Assembly: GCA_038322235.1 (NCBI GenBank)
Contig: JBBQFQ010000001.1
Coordinates: 186,001-250,000, forward strand
Source of the DNA: SZAS-18 sp038322235
GTDB lineage: Bacteria; Verrucomicrobiota; Verrucomicrobiia; Chthoniobacterales; SZAS-18
Direction of reading: 5' to 3'
DNA length: 64,000 bases
Within the stretch, counting starts at the first letter, position 1. The number at the start of each line of letters is the position of its first letter. Below are positions 24,761 through 33,497 of this stretch, piece by piece. The translations under genes were made by a program, and so were the position numbers. The notes beneath the pieces were generated by a model, which saw only the letters and a list, made by a program, of their open reading frames with translations, had not been told where the DNA came from and did no database searches.

Positions 24761-26275
24761 ATGCGCACGATCCGTCACCACGTCGATCAGCGCGCCGCCA
24801 CCCGTCCCGCGGACATCTACCTCCTGGCGCCGGAGACCGGCGCGATCCTGACGTACGCGGGACTTCAGGAGCACGCGCGGGGCCTCGCCGGCCGGCTTTC
24901 GGAGTTTGGGATTCGGGCCGGCGACACCGTGGCGCTGATGATGCCGAATGGATTCCAGGCGGCCGCGCTTCTGCTTGGCGTGATGTACGCCGGGCGCATC
25001 GCCGCCCCGGTCAATCTCCTTTCCCAGCCCGCCCAGATCGCCTACGTGATTGAGCACTCGGACGCCCGGCTGGTGCTCGTCAGCCGCGACCAGGAGGATC
25101 GGTTGCGGGACGCGCTGGCGCGTTTTCCGGCTGGCGCCGCGGTCCAGGTGATCGTGCTCGACGTGGACGCCACGGAGCCGCTCGGACCACCGCAGCAGGA
25201 GCTGCCGGAAGTCGCGGAGGCCGCGGACGCGCTGCTCATGTACACGAGCGGCACGACGGGAAAACCCAAGGGCGTGATGCTGACTCAGCGGGCGGTCGTG
25301 GCGGGCGGGGAATTCACGACGTCCGCCCATGCCCTGACCCCCGCGGACCGCGTGCTGTGCGCCCTGCCGCTTTATCACATCAATGGCCAGATCGTCACGG
25401 CCGTGGCCCCGCTCGTGAGTGGCGGCAGTGTAGTGATGCCGCACAAATTCAGCGCTTCGAACTACTGGGAGACGGCGGCGGCGCACGGAGTCACCTGGTT
25501 GAATTTTGTCCCGACCATCGTGTCGTATCTGCTCGCGGGTCTGGATCCGCGCGCCGAGGGGCTCGACGTCGCACGCATCCGCTTCGCCCGCTCGGCTAGC
25601 GCGCCCCTGCCCCCGGAACTGCATCGCGCTTTCGAGGAGCGCTTCGGGATCGGAATCATCGAGACGATGGGCATGACCGAAACCGCCGCGCCCTGTTTCA
25701 CGAATCCGCTCGATCCCGCCCGCCGGAAGATCGGCTCGCCGGGCCAGGCCTACGGCAACGAAGGCAGGATTGCGGATCCCGAGGGTCGTCCGGTGGCCGA
25801 CGGCACCCCCGGTGAGATCTGCGTGCGTGGCGAGAACGTCATGCGTTGCTACTACAAGCAGGACGACGTGACGGCCGCCGCGTTCTGGCCGGGCGGCTGG
25901 CTCCGCTCGGGAGATCTCGGTCATCGGGACGCGGACGGTTTCTTCTTCGTCACTGGCCGGCTGAAGGAACTCATCATCAAGGGAGGGGAGAACATTGCTC
26001 CCCGCGAGATCGACGAGGCGCTGCTGAAGCATCCCGCCGTGCTCGAGGCTGCGGCCACGGCGATGCCCGACCCGCACTACGGCCAGGAAATCTACGCCTG
26101 CGTCATGCTGCGGGAGGGAAGCGCCGTCACGCCGGCCGAGTTGCTCGAATTCGCCCGCGGGGAGCTCGGGCGCTACAAGACGCCGAAATGCCTGCGCATC
26201 GTGTCCGATCTCCCGCGCGGACCGAGCGGCAAGGTCCAGCGCTTGAAGCTGCTGGAGGCCTTCCCGCCAGAGTGA
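24761..26275 (+). CDS. sauT: AMP-forming CoA ligase, probable sulfoacetate-CoA ligase
   Basis: The 504-residue protein is an ANL-superfamily adenylate-forming ligase: P-loop MYTSGTTGKPKG (160-171), the ETMGMTETAAPC A5 motif, the hinge GRLKELIIKGGENIAPREID, and catalytic lysine K491 in GPSGKVQR. It activates a carboxylic acid with ATP, then forms the CoA thioester. Starting 7 bp after sauS, it fits SauT, which makes sulfoacetyl-CoA. Sequence alone would also allow oxalate-CoA-ligase-like or fatty acid substrates; the operon decides. It is convergent with the next MFS gene, whose stop lies 12 bp away. Confidence 0.85.
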   Translation: MRTIRHHVDQRAATRPADIYLLAPETGAILTYAGLQEHARGLAGRLSEFGIRAGDTVALMMPNGFQAAALLLGVMYAGRIAAPVNLLSQPAQIAYVIEHSDARLVLVSRDQEDRLRDALARFPAGAAVQVIVLDVDATEPLGPPQQELPEVAEAADALLMYTSGTTGKPKGVMLTQRAVVAGGEFTTSAHALTPADRVLCALPLYHINGQIVTAVAPLVSGGSVVMPHKFSASNYWETAAAHGVTWLNFVPTIVSYLLAGLDPRAEGLDVARIRFARSASAPLPPELHRAFEERFGIGIIETMGMTETAAPCFTNPLDPARRKIGSPGQAYGNEGRIADPEGRPVADGTPGEICVRGENVMRCYYKQDDVTAAAFWPGGWLRSGDLGHRDADGFFFVTGRLKELIIKGGENIAPREIDEALLKHPAVLEAAATAMPDPHYGQEIYACVMLREGSAVTPAELLEFARGELGRYKTPKCLRIVSDLPRGPSGKVQRLKLLEAFPPE

Positions 26276-26287
26276 TCCCGCGGCCCG

Positions 26288-27613
26288 TCAGTCGTCGATG
26301 CTCTTCCCGGCCTTGTCCTCGATCGAGTAGACCGCAATCGTGCTGATGAGGCTGACGACGAGCACGTATCCGCAGACGAGCCAGGGCGAGCCGCCGTTCT
26401 TGGCCAGCAGCCACGACGCGATCAGCGGGGTCAGTCCGCTCGCGAAGATGCCGGAGAATTGATAGACGAAGGAGACGCCCGTGTAGCGGACGCGGGTCTT
26501 GAACAGTTCAGAAAAGATCGCGGCCTCCGGCCCGTAGACCATCGGATAAACCAGGCCAAACGGGATGATGATCGCGACGAGCAGCCAGGCTTTGTCGCCC
26601 GCGGAGTTCATGAGGAGCCAGAACGCGGGAAAGCAGAGTAGACCGGTCAGGAGAGCGCCGGCGGCGAAGACCGGCCGGCGTCCGCGGCGATCGGAAAGCC
26701 GGCCGAAATACGGGATGACGAAGATACTGACGCAGGCGGCGGTGGTGATCGCGAGAAGCGCCGTGGTCCGCGGCAGTTTCAGCGTGCCCGTCAAAAACGT
26801 GACCATGAAGACACCGTAAAGGTTGAATCCGACGCCTTCGATGTACCGGATCATCATCCCCTTGAACACCGGTCCCGGCTGCGTGCGGAAGAGCTCCACA
26901 AAAGGCACCGCAGCGTGGCGCTTCTCGGCCGCGACTTTTTGAAACGCCGGAGTCTCGTGGATCTTCGTCCGGATGTAGACCCCGACGACGACGAGCACGG
27001 CGCTGAAGAGGAAGCACGCGCGCCAGCCCCAGCTCATGAACTGTTGTTCCGAAAGCTGCGAGACGAGCGCCATCACGCCCGTGGCGAGGGCGAGTCCCGC
27101 GGGTACTCCGATCTGCGGCCAGCTGCCGTAATACCCGCGATCCTTGTCGGGCGAATGCTCGACCGCCATGAGGACCGCTCCGCCCCACTCGCCGCCGATG
27201 CCGATGCCCTGAAAAATTCGGAGGACGACCATGATGATGGGCGCCGCGATGCCGATGTTGGCGTAAGAAGGAACGAGACCGATCGCGAAAGTCGCCACGC
27301 CCATGATCACGAGCGTCAGCACGAGGATGCCTTTCCGGCCGAGCCGGTCCCCGAAGTGTCCGAAGATCACGCCGCCGAGCGGACGCGCGACAAAGCCGAC
27401 CGCAAAGAGGGTCCACGCCAGCGCGTCGGCCAGACCCTTGTCCATGTCTGGCGGGAAGAAAAGCTTGTTGAAGACGAGGCCGGTGGCGACGCCATAAAGG
27501 AAGAAATCGTACCACTCGATGACGCAGCCGATGGCGGAGGCCAGCGCGACGCGCTGGACGGAAACGATTTCTCCGCCAAAGGCGGGAGCGGAAAGCGCGG
27601 TCGCGGGGGTCAT
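26288..27613 (-). CDS. MFS transporter, metabolite:H+ symporter type (IseU-like candidate)
   Basis: The 441-residue protein has 12 predicted helices and the marks of the metabolite:H+ symporter subfamily (ASAIGCVIEWYDFFLYGVA near residue 27, GVIFGHFGDRLGRKGILVLTLV, GIGIGGEWGGAVLMAVEH). The long frame extends upstream over the neighbouring divergent gene, so the start MTPATALSAPAF at 27613 is chosen. It is divergent from the GMC dehydrogenase, with a putative operator in between, the arrangement expected for isethionate uptake plus oxidation. Isethionate specificity is inferred; shikimate- or proline-type substrates are possible for this subfamily. Confidence 0.82.
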   Translation of the reverse strand: MTPATALSAPAFGGEIVSVQRVALASAIGCVIEWYDFFLYGVATGLVFNKLFFPPDMDKGLADALAWTLFAVGFVARPLGGVIFGHFGDRLGRKGILVLTLVIMGVATFAIGLVPSYANIGIAAPIIMVVLRIFQGIGIGGEWGGAVLMAVEHSPDKDRGYYGSWPQIGVPAGLALATGVMALVSQLSEQQFMSWGWRACFLFSAVLVVVGVYIRTKIHETPAFQKVAAEKRHAAVPFVELFRTQPGPVFKGMMIRYIEGVGFNLYGVFMVTFLTGTLKLPRTTALLAITTAACVSIFVIPYFGRLSDRRGRRPVFAAGALLTGLLCFPAFWLLMNSAGDKAWLLVAIIIPFGLVYPMVYGPEAAIFSELFKTRVRYTGVSFVYQFSGIFASGLTPLIASWLLAKNGGSPWLVCGYVLVVSLISTIAVYSIEDKAGKSIDD

Positions 27614-27705
27614 GGTTCGAACGGGGGTGGGGGTGGGGACGGGCGGATCCGAGGTGATTTCGCCGCCGCCCGCTACGGGATTAGCGGAAAGGCGTGACCG
27701 GAAGC

Positions 27706-27750
27706 AATGAAAAACGAAAGAGATCATTTCATTTTGTGTTGCTTTGCACG
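27706..27750. promoter_or_regulatory. Putative IclR operator, divergent MFS/GMC promoter region
   Basis: AT-rich segment containing AATGAAA and TTTCATT arms around AAAGAG, and aligning over about 36 nt with the iclR-xsc site (shared core AAAGAG, ATTTCATTTT, then TTGC/TTTGC). It lies 26 bp upstream of the GMC gene start and about 95 bp upstream of the divergent MFS gene. The match across two gene blocks of the same pathway supports a shared regulator. Confidence 0.55.
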
Positions 27751-27775
27751 CCCGTTCAGTGCGATATGCCATTCC

Positions 27776-29416
27776 ATGACGGTCCGTTCTCCCCTCACGG
27801 ACCGGCTCCGGCCGGAGGTGTTTGACTACATCATCGTCGGAGCCGGTTCGACGGGTTGCGTGCTCGCGAATCGGCTGACCGCCTGCGGGCGGCATCGGGT
27901 GCTGTTGCTCGAGGCCGGACCGCGGGATGATTTCAAGTGGATCCACATTCCAGGCGGCTATGGACGTCTGATGTTTCACGAGGAACTGAACTGGAGATTC
28001 GAGACGGAAGCGGATCCGGGGATTGCCGGCCGGCGGAACTACTGGCCGCGCGGAAAGATGCTGGGCGGGAGCAGCGCCCTGAATGGACTCCTGTGGGTGC
28101 GGGGCCAGCCGGAGGATTTCGACCACTGGGCTGCGCTGGGAAACCGCGGGTGGAGTTGGGATGACGTGCTCCCTCATTTCCGGGCGATCGAATCCTACCC
28201 CGAAGGCGATCCCGCCGTCCGCGGTCAGGCCGGTGAGGTGGGCGTCGAACTCGGGGATCAGCACGAGTTGGTCGATGCGTTTCTCGCGGCCGCGGAGGAA
28301 TGCGGGATTCCCCGCACGCGCGACTACAACGGACTGACGCAGGCCGGCGTCTCCTATTTTCAGATCAACAAGCGCAACGGCGTCCGTCAGAGCTGCGGAC
28401 TGGTCTTCCTGCGTCCCGCGGAAGCGCGCGAGAACCTGCTCATCGAGACCGGCGCCCACGTGACGCGGGTGTTGTTCGAAGGCTCCCGTGCGACGGGTCT
28501 GGAATACGTGCTCGACGGCGTGACGCATCAGGTGCGCAGCGCGCGCGAGATCGTCTTGTGCGCCGGAGCGATGCAGTCGCCCCAGATCCTGATGCTGTCG
28601 GGAATAGGTCCGGCCGGCCATTTGAGTGAGCACGGGATCGAAGTCCGGCAGGACCGACCTGGGGTCGGGGGAAATCTCCAGGACCATTTGCAGATCCGGT
28701 TACTCTTTCGGTGCGTGAAGCCCGTGACGAACAACGACATCGCGCACACCTGGCTGGGTCGAATGCGCACCCGCCTGGAATACAAGACACAGCGGCGCGG
28801 ACCGCTCGCGAGCGGGATTAATCAAGGCGTCCTCTTCACCAGCGCGTTTCCCGAGCGAAGCGCGCGACCGGACGTCCAGTTTCACATGGGGACCACGAGC
28901 AGTGACATCCCCGGCGGAACTCCCCACCGGCATTCCGGATTTACCATGTCCGTCCTCCAACTCCGGCCGGAAAGTCGGGGCTTGGTGAGCCTCGCGTCTC
29001 CCGACCCCTTCGCCTCCCCGCGGCTGCAGCCGAATTATCTGTCGCATCCGCTCGATGTGGAGACCGCGCTGCGGGGAGTGAAGCTCGTCCGGCGCGTTTC
29101 GCAGGCGAGGGCCTTTGGCGAATATGTTTCCGGCGAGCACTCTCCGGGGTCGGCCGTGAAGACCGACGACGAATGGCTTGACTGGATCCGCCGCACCGGC
29201 GCGACCACCATCTTCCATCCCGCGGGGACCTGTCGCATGGGCGCGGCGTCAGACCCGGGTGCGGTCGTCGATGAGCGTCTCCGGGTGCGCGGAGTTGCCG
29301 GTCTGCGGGTCGCCGATTGCTCAGTGATGCCCCTGATCGTCTCCGGCAATACGAATGCAGCCTGCATCATGATCGGGAGCAAATGCGCCGAGATGATGCT
29401 GGCAGACGCGGGCTGA
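27776..29416 (+). CDS. GMC-family FAD dehydrogenase (isethionate dehydrogenase IseJ-like candidate)
   Basis: The 546-residue flavoprotein has the dinucleotide motif DYIIVGAGSTGCVLANRL (residues 20-37), GMC signature 1 GKMLGGSSALNGLLWVRG, signature 2 GAMQSPQILMLSGIGP, and C-terminal catalytic HPAGTCRMG plus NTNAACIMIG. Such choline-dehydrogenase-like enzymes oxidise alcohols and pass electrons to the respiratory chain; IseJ of Cupriavidus, which oxidises isethionate to sulfoacetaldehyde, is one. The neighbours xsc, a divergent MFS symporter and a YeiH-type exporter make that the leading guess. Choline or another alcohol is the alternative. The ATG at 27776 is preferred because the upstream in-frame codons overlap the putative operator. 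Confidence 0.8.
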   Translation: MTVRSPLTDRLRPEVFDYIIVGAGSTGCVLANRLTACGRHRVLLLEAGPRDDFKWIHIPGGYGRLMFHEELNWRFETEADPGIAGRRNYWPRGKMLGGSSALNGLLWVRGQPEDFDHWAALGNRGWSWDDVLPHFRAIESYPEGDPAVRGQAGEVGVELGDQHELVDAFLAAAEECGIPRTRDYNGLTQAGVSYFQINKRNGVRQSCGLVFLRPAEARENLLIETGAHVTRVLFEGSRATGLEYVLDGVTHQVRSAREIVLCAGAMQSPQILMLSGIGPAGHLSEHGIEVRQDRPGVGGNLQDHLQIRLLFRCVKPVTNNDIAHTWLGRMRTRLEYKTQRRGPLASGINQGVLFTSAFPERSARPDVQFHMGTTSSDIPGGTPHRHSGFTMSVLQLRPESRGLVSLASPDPFASPRLQPNYLSHPLDVETALRGVKLVRRVSQARAFGEYVSGEHSPGSAVKTDDEWLDWIRRTGATTIFHPAGTCRMGAASDPGAVVDERLRVRGVAGLRVADCSVMPLIVSGNTNAACIMIGSKCAEMMLADAG

Positions 29417-29442
29417 TTCCGGATCGTCCACTCCACCTCCTC

Positions 29443-30429
29443 ATGTTCCCCGGCCTCGCTCTCGCTCTCGTTCTCGCCGTCCTGGCTTTCTGCGCGGCCC
29501 GCCTGCCTGGCTTGAAGGTCATTGGCCCCTTGGCCGTGGCGCTCTTGATTGCGATGGCGATCAAGGCGGTCTGGCAACCGCCCACGGCCTGGAAAGATGG
29601 CTTCACCTACTCGGCGAAGGCACTTCTGCGCTACGGCATCGTCCTGCTGGGCGTGCGGCTGAATTTCGATCTCATCCTCGGGGCAGGCTGGAAGATTCTC
29701 GTGCTCGACGTGGGTGTGATCGCGTTTGGGATGGTCTTCTTCACCTGGTTTTCCCGCCGCTGCGGCCTCGAGGACGAGATGGGCTGGTTGGTGGCGATCG
29801 GCAGCGCGGTGTGCGGCGCCTCAGCGATCGTCGCCGCCGCCCCCGTGGTGCGCGCCCGCGAGGATCAGTCGGCGCTCGCGCTCGTGCTCTGCACGATCGT
29901 CGGCACTGGGTTCGCCCTCGCCTTCATCGCCGCGCAAACGGTGCTCCAGTGGCTTCCGCTCCACTACGGCGTGGTGACCGGTGCGAGCTTGCACGAGGTG
30001 GCGCAGGTCCTCGCCGCGGTCACCCCGGTGGACGGCGCGCTCGATGTGGGAACAGTCACCAAACTCGTGCGCGTACTCCTGCTCGCGCCCGTGATTCTCC
30101 TGCTCGTCGCGTGGCAGCGCCGCCATGGTGGGACCGACGCGAAGGCGAAGGTCCCATTCCCTTGGTTTGTGATCGGATTCTTCGCTACCGGCGTGATCTA
30201 CTCCCTCGTCCTGCGGTCGACAGGCAACGCGGCGTGGGTCAAGGAAACCGGCGCCTGGATGCTCTTCGTCGGTCTGTTTCTGATGACGATGGGAATGGCT
30301 GGGCTCGGAATGCAGGTGGATTACGGCCGCCTCCGCGCGCACGGACTCCGTGCGGCAGTTGCCTTCACGGTCGGGTGGTTCGCGCTGCTCGCGTTCGTCC
30401 TCGGGGCCTGCGCGCTGCTCGGATTGTAG
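29443..30429 (+). CDS. YeiH-family membrane protein, putative sulfite/sulfate exporter
   Basis: The 328-residue protein has about 9-10 membrane helices and matches the YeiH/UPF0324 (COG2855) family: ALLRYGIVLLGVRLNFDLI, VAIGSAVCGASAIVAAAPVV, VTGASLHEVAQVLAA and a C-terminal GLGMQVDYGRLRAHG. Members occur beside xsc or suyAB in sulfonate degraders, where they are thought to export sulfite or sulfate. It starts 26 bp after the GMC gene, likely in one transcript, which fits disposal of the sulfite released by Xsc. The exported ion is inferred. Confidence 0.82.
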   Translation: MFPGLALALVLAVLAFCAARLPGLKVIGPLAVALLIAMAIKAVWQPPTAWKDGFTYSAKALLRYGIVLLGVRLNFDLILGAGWKILVLDVGVIAFGMVFFTWFSRRCGLEDEMGWLVAIGSAVCGASAIVAAAPVVRAREDQSALALVLCTIVGTGFALAFIAAQTVLQWLPLHYGVVTGASLHEVAQVLAAVTPVDGALDVGTVTKLVRVLLLAPVILLLVAWQRRHGGTDAKAKVPFPWFVIGFFATGVIYSLVLRSTGNAAWVKETGAWMLFVGLFLMTMGMAGLGMQVDYGRLRAHGLRAAVAFTVGWFALLAFVLGACALLGL

Positions 30430-30508
30430 GACAGAGTATGACGGCTCTCCGGGGCTTTGATCTTGCTTATGTCACTCGAATGACTGACAAAACGAGGCTC
30501 TCGCCCCC

Positions 30509-31528
30509 ATGAAAACCCTTCTTTTGGCGCTCCATGCGAGCGTCGTCCTCGTGGTGCCAGGCGCGTTCGCGCAGGCTTCTTCTCCGCGCGTTCTCAAACT
30601 TGCGCATCAATTCCCTGCAACAAGTGGGAATGAAGGCGATTTTCGGGACCGACTTGCGCGGAGGTTTGCAGCCGAAGTCGAAAAACGGACGGCTGGGGCC
30701 ATTCGCGTGGAGGTCTTCGCGGAGAACAAGCTCGTCAAGCCGGACCAATACGTCGACGCGCTCAAAGCTGGGACAGCCGATTTCATCCTGACTCCCGTGA
30801 ACAACCTCTTTGGGAAGATTCCCGAGCTGGCGGTCACCATCCTGCCTGGCGTTATCAAGAGCTACGAGCACGGCATGACGTGGAAAGCGGCGCCGGTCGG
30901 TCGGGATCTCGCCGCCCTCTTCGAGCAGAACGGCATCATCATGACTTCCTGGATGTGGCAGGCAGCGGGGATCGTCTCGCTGGAGAAGCCGATCGTCGTG
31001 CCGGAGGATCTCCGGGATCTGAGGGTGCGGGGCGCTGGGAAGGGCGTGGACTACATGCTTTCGGCCGCGGGCGGAAAGGTCGTCAGCATGGCGTCCAGTG
31101 AAATTCCCAAAGCTTTCCGGGAACGCCGCATCGATGCCGCGGTCACGGCGGCCACGTCGTTAAATGCCTTCAAATTGAATGATTTTTGCAAGGCGGTGAC
31201 GACCCCCCGAAATCGGGCGATCTTCTACTTCCTTACGCCCATTCTTGCCTCGAAGAGCACTTTGGAATCACTCACCCCCGACCAGCGACGAGTGGTGATC
31301 GAGGTCGCCGTCGGCCTGGAGAAGTTCGGCATCGACAGTGCCCGCGCGGATGAGGACGCGGTCGCTACCTCCTATCTGCACGGTGGAGCGAGGGTGAGCG
31401 ACATGGATGAGGAGCAGTGGACGCTGTGGCAAAACGTCGCCAGGGCCGCCGCCTGGCGCGACTATGAACGCACCGTTCCGAACGGCGCCCTGTGGATTCA
31501 GAAGGCCCTCGCGGTGCCGGTTCCCTAA
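30509..31528 (+). CDS. TRAP-type solute-binding protein (DctP family), orphan
   Basis: The 339-residue protein has a Sec signal peptide (MKTLLLALHASVVLVVPGAFA) and the DctP fold: KLAHQFPATSGNEGDFRDR at the N-terminus, RIEVFAENKL-like core (IRVEVFAENKLVKPDQYVDAL), LRDLRVRGAGKGVDYML and the substrate-contact region around SMASSEIPKAFRERRIDAAVT. It should bind a small organic acid in the periplasm. The DctQ and DctM membrane subunits are absent on both sides, so it cannot form a complete TRAP importer from this locus. It lies 79 bp after the YeiH-type gene. A sulfonate ligand is possible, since marine isethionate uptake uses a TRAP system. Confidence 0.85.
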   Translation: MKTLLLALHASVVLVVPGAFAQASSPRVLKLAHQFPATSGNEGDFRDRLARRFAAEVEKRTAGAIRVEVFAENKLVKPDQYVDALKAGTADFILTPVNNLFGKIPELAVTILPGVIKSYEHGMTWKAAPVGRDLAALFEQNGIIMTSWMWQAAGIVSLEKPIVVPEDLRDLRVRGAGKGVDYMLSAAGGKVVSMASSEIPKAFRERRIDAAVTAATSLNAFKLNDFCKAVTTPRNRAIFYFLTPILASKSTLESLTPDQRRVVIEVAVGLEKFGIDSARADEDAVATSYLHGGARVSDMDEEQWTLWQNVARAAAWRDYERTVPNGALWIQKALAVPVP

Positions 31529-31554
31529 TGGGGAGAGCGGGCTAGGATGGGATC

Positions 31555-32084
31555 GTGCCAGATCGAGCTTTGCGAGTCGGGATCGCCGGGGCCGAATCGC
31601 GGGGCCAGCCGCTGCGATCTTCTTCGCGCGCGAGGGACACGCGGTGCAGTTGTTCGAGCGGGCACAGGTGGCGCCGGCGGCGTATCACGACGTGCGGATG
31701 CGCGTCTGGCACGGCGATCGGGTCGCACTGCTGGGCGATGCTGCGCACGCCCTGAGCGCACAGCTCGGGCAGGGCGAGAATCTTGTCCTCATGGATGCAG
31801 CCGCGCTGGCCCGACGCGCTCGCGTCGCATCCGCTCCCCGAGGCTCTCGTCCGCTCCCCGAGGCTCTCGTCGCCTACTCCGCCGCGCGGCGGAAGCACCT
31901 CCGCTTTTACCAGTTCGCTACCCGCTGGACTACGCCCTTCTTCCAATCCGACTTGCTCCCGCTCGGCTTGCTTCGCGACCTGGCGTTCCGCGTCGCCCAG
32001 ATGATTCCGGTGGTTCGCCGTCAGATGACGGCGACGATGGCGCGTGGAAAGACCGGGCCCTTCGGTAGCTTGAGGGACTCGTGA
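31555..32084 (+). pseudogene. FAD-dependent monooxygenase remnant
   Basis: From a GTG at 31555 the frame reads the start of an FAD-binding domain (RALRVGIAGA) and breaks: restoring one G near 31593 gives the expected GAGIAGPAAAIFFAREGHAVQLFER, which continues in another frame. The next recognisable piece (HGDRVALLGDAAHALSAQLGQG) is the C-terminal GD motif of PHBH-type monooxygenases, so roughly 200 central residues are missing. A 20-bp exact tandem duplication at 31831-31870 further disrupts the reading. The end (FYQFATRWTTPFFQSDLLPLG) is intact family sequence. The gene is decayed and should be non-functional. Confidence 0.85.
31831..31870 (+). repeat. 20-bp exact tandem duplication inside the pseudogene
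   Basis: CCGCTCCCCGAGGCTCTCGT occurs twice back to back. Since 20 is not a multiple of three, the second copy reads in a different frame (LPEALV in both, in frames offset by two), so it is a slippage-type mutation in the decayed monooxygenase. Confidence 0.9.
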
Positions 32085-32261
32085 CCCCGGCAACGTCCTC
32101 CCAAGCCCTTTCCGCGCCCGCTCCAGCAGACGAAAACCCGCACTATCCCACGGGTTTCGCGTGGTTTGCGCTCGCTAATCGCGTGGCACAGAGGCTAGAA
32201 AATAGACCCCTGCTGTGCAGTGAAGGTACAGCTCGCTCCCACAAACCAACCTCGTTCCCCC

Positions 32262-33497
32262 ATGAAATCGCGACTCCCGCTCTCCGCTGCGCTGGCCTTG
32301 AGCCTGACGCTGCTCCCCGGCGCGCTCTGCGCGCAGGACACGCTCAAGATCGGCGCGCCGCAGCCGATGACTGGACCGGATGCGCCCTTCGGCGACAAGT
32401 TCAAGAAGGCCTACACGATGGCGATCGAAGAGATCAACGCCAAGGGTGGGGTGAACGGGAAGAAACTCGAACTCGTACTTGAGGATCACCAGGCGAAGAA
32501 TCCCCTCGCGGCCACCGTCGCCGAGAAACTCATCACCCAGAACCAGGTGCTCGTTCTCACCGGCGGCCGGGCTTCGGGACAGGCGATGGAAATTGCGTCG
32601 GTCGCCCAGCGGCTGAAGACACCCTACCTCGTCGATCATCCGTCTGCAGATGCCATCACGACCAAGGGCTTCGACTGGGTCTTCCGCAACAACCCGACTG
32701 GATCGATCTACCCGGAAGCGTTCAAGAAGTTCGTGACCGACGTGCCGGGCGCCATGCCGAAATCCGCGGCGGTCATCTACGACAATTCGCTCTTCGGGAA
32801 AACGATCGGCAATGCCGTCATGACGTTTCTGAAGGCGAAGGGCGTTCCAATCGTGAACGACGAGGCCTACGCCGTAAACACTCTCGATTTCAAACCCATC
32901 ATGACCAAGGTAAAGGGCAACAAGCCCGACTACCTGCTGTTGGTCGCCGTCTCAGCCACCGATGCGATTCTGATGACGCGTCACGCGAAGGAGATCGGCG
33001 TCACGCCCCGAGCGTTCGTCGGTTTCGGCGGCGGCTTCGGGGTCGAGGACTTCGCGAAGCAACTCGGGCCCCTGGCGGAAAACGTCTACTCCTCCGCGTC
33101 CTGGTCGGGCAATCCGAACGACCCGCTCACGGTCGCCTTTTACAAGGCCTTTCAGGCGAAATACGGCATTCATCCGCACGAGCACGAGACCGAGGGCTAC
33201 GCGGCGATCTACATCCTCGCGGATGCCATGAAGCGCGCAAAGCTCACCGGAAATCTCGAGGCCGACCGCGGCGCTCTCCGCGACGCGTTGCTCGCGACCG
33301 ACATGATGACCGTCTTCGGCAAGACGAAGTTCGGCAGCTATGCTGGTCCGCTCGGGGACAGTTACCTGAACCAAAACGTCAACTCGCCCGAGCACGTCGT
33401 GCTCGCCCAGTGGCGCAAAGGCGAATTGCTCAACGTCTGGCCCAAGGCCAACGCGGAAACACCGTTCGTCTTCCCCGAGCCGCCGGAGACGAAGTGA
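32262..33497 (+). CDS. LIV-type ABC transporter substrate-binding protein
   Basis: The 411-residue protein begins with a signal peptide (MKSRLPLSAALALSLTLLPGALCAQ) and has the type I periplasmic binding fold of the leucine-binding family (LKIGAPQPMTGPDAPFGDKF, AIEEINAKGGVNGKKLELV, NPLAATVAEKLI, YDNSLFGKTIGNAV, ETEGYAAIYILADAM). It delivers a ligand to the permease pair encoded downstream. The ligand cannot be read; members of this family bind amino acids, amides, aromatic acids, urea or other small organics. It is followed by genes for two permeases and two ATPases, a complete importer. Confidence 0.9.
   Translation: MKSRLPLSAALALSLTLLPGALCAQDTLKIGAPQPMTGPDAPFGDKFKKAYTMAIEEINAKGGVNGKKLELVLEDHQAKNPLAATVAEKLITQNQVLVLTGGRASGQAMEIASVAQRLKTPYLVDHPSADAITTKGFDWVFRNNPTGSIYPEAFKKFVTDVPGAMPKSAAVIYDNSLFGKTIGNAVMTFLKAKGVPIVNDEAYAVNTLDFKPIMTKVKGNKPDYLLLVAVSATDAILMTRHAKEIGVTPRAFVGFGGGFGVEDFAKQLGPLAENVYSSASWSGNPNDPLTVAFYKAFQAKYGIHPHEHETEGYAAIYILADAMKRAKLTGNLEADRGALRDALLATDMMTVFGKTKFGSYAGPLGDSYLNQNVNSPEHVVLAQWRKGELLNVWPKANAETPFVFPEPPETK

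Noticed and set aside
27614..28687. Long N-terminal extension of the IseU-like MFS frame
   Set aside because: It lies opposite the GMC gene and has no membrane or MFS features; the ATG at 27613 gives a normal 441-residue transporter.
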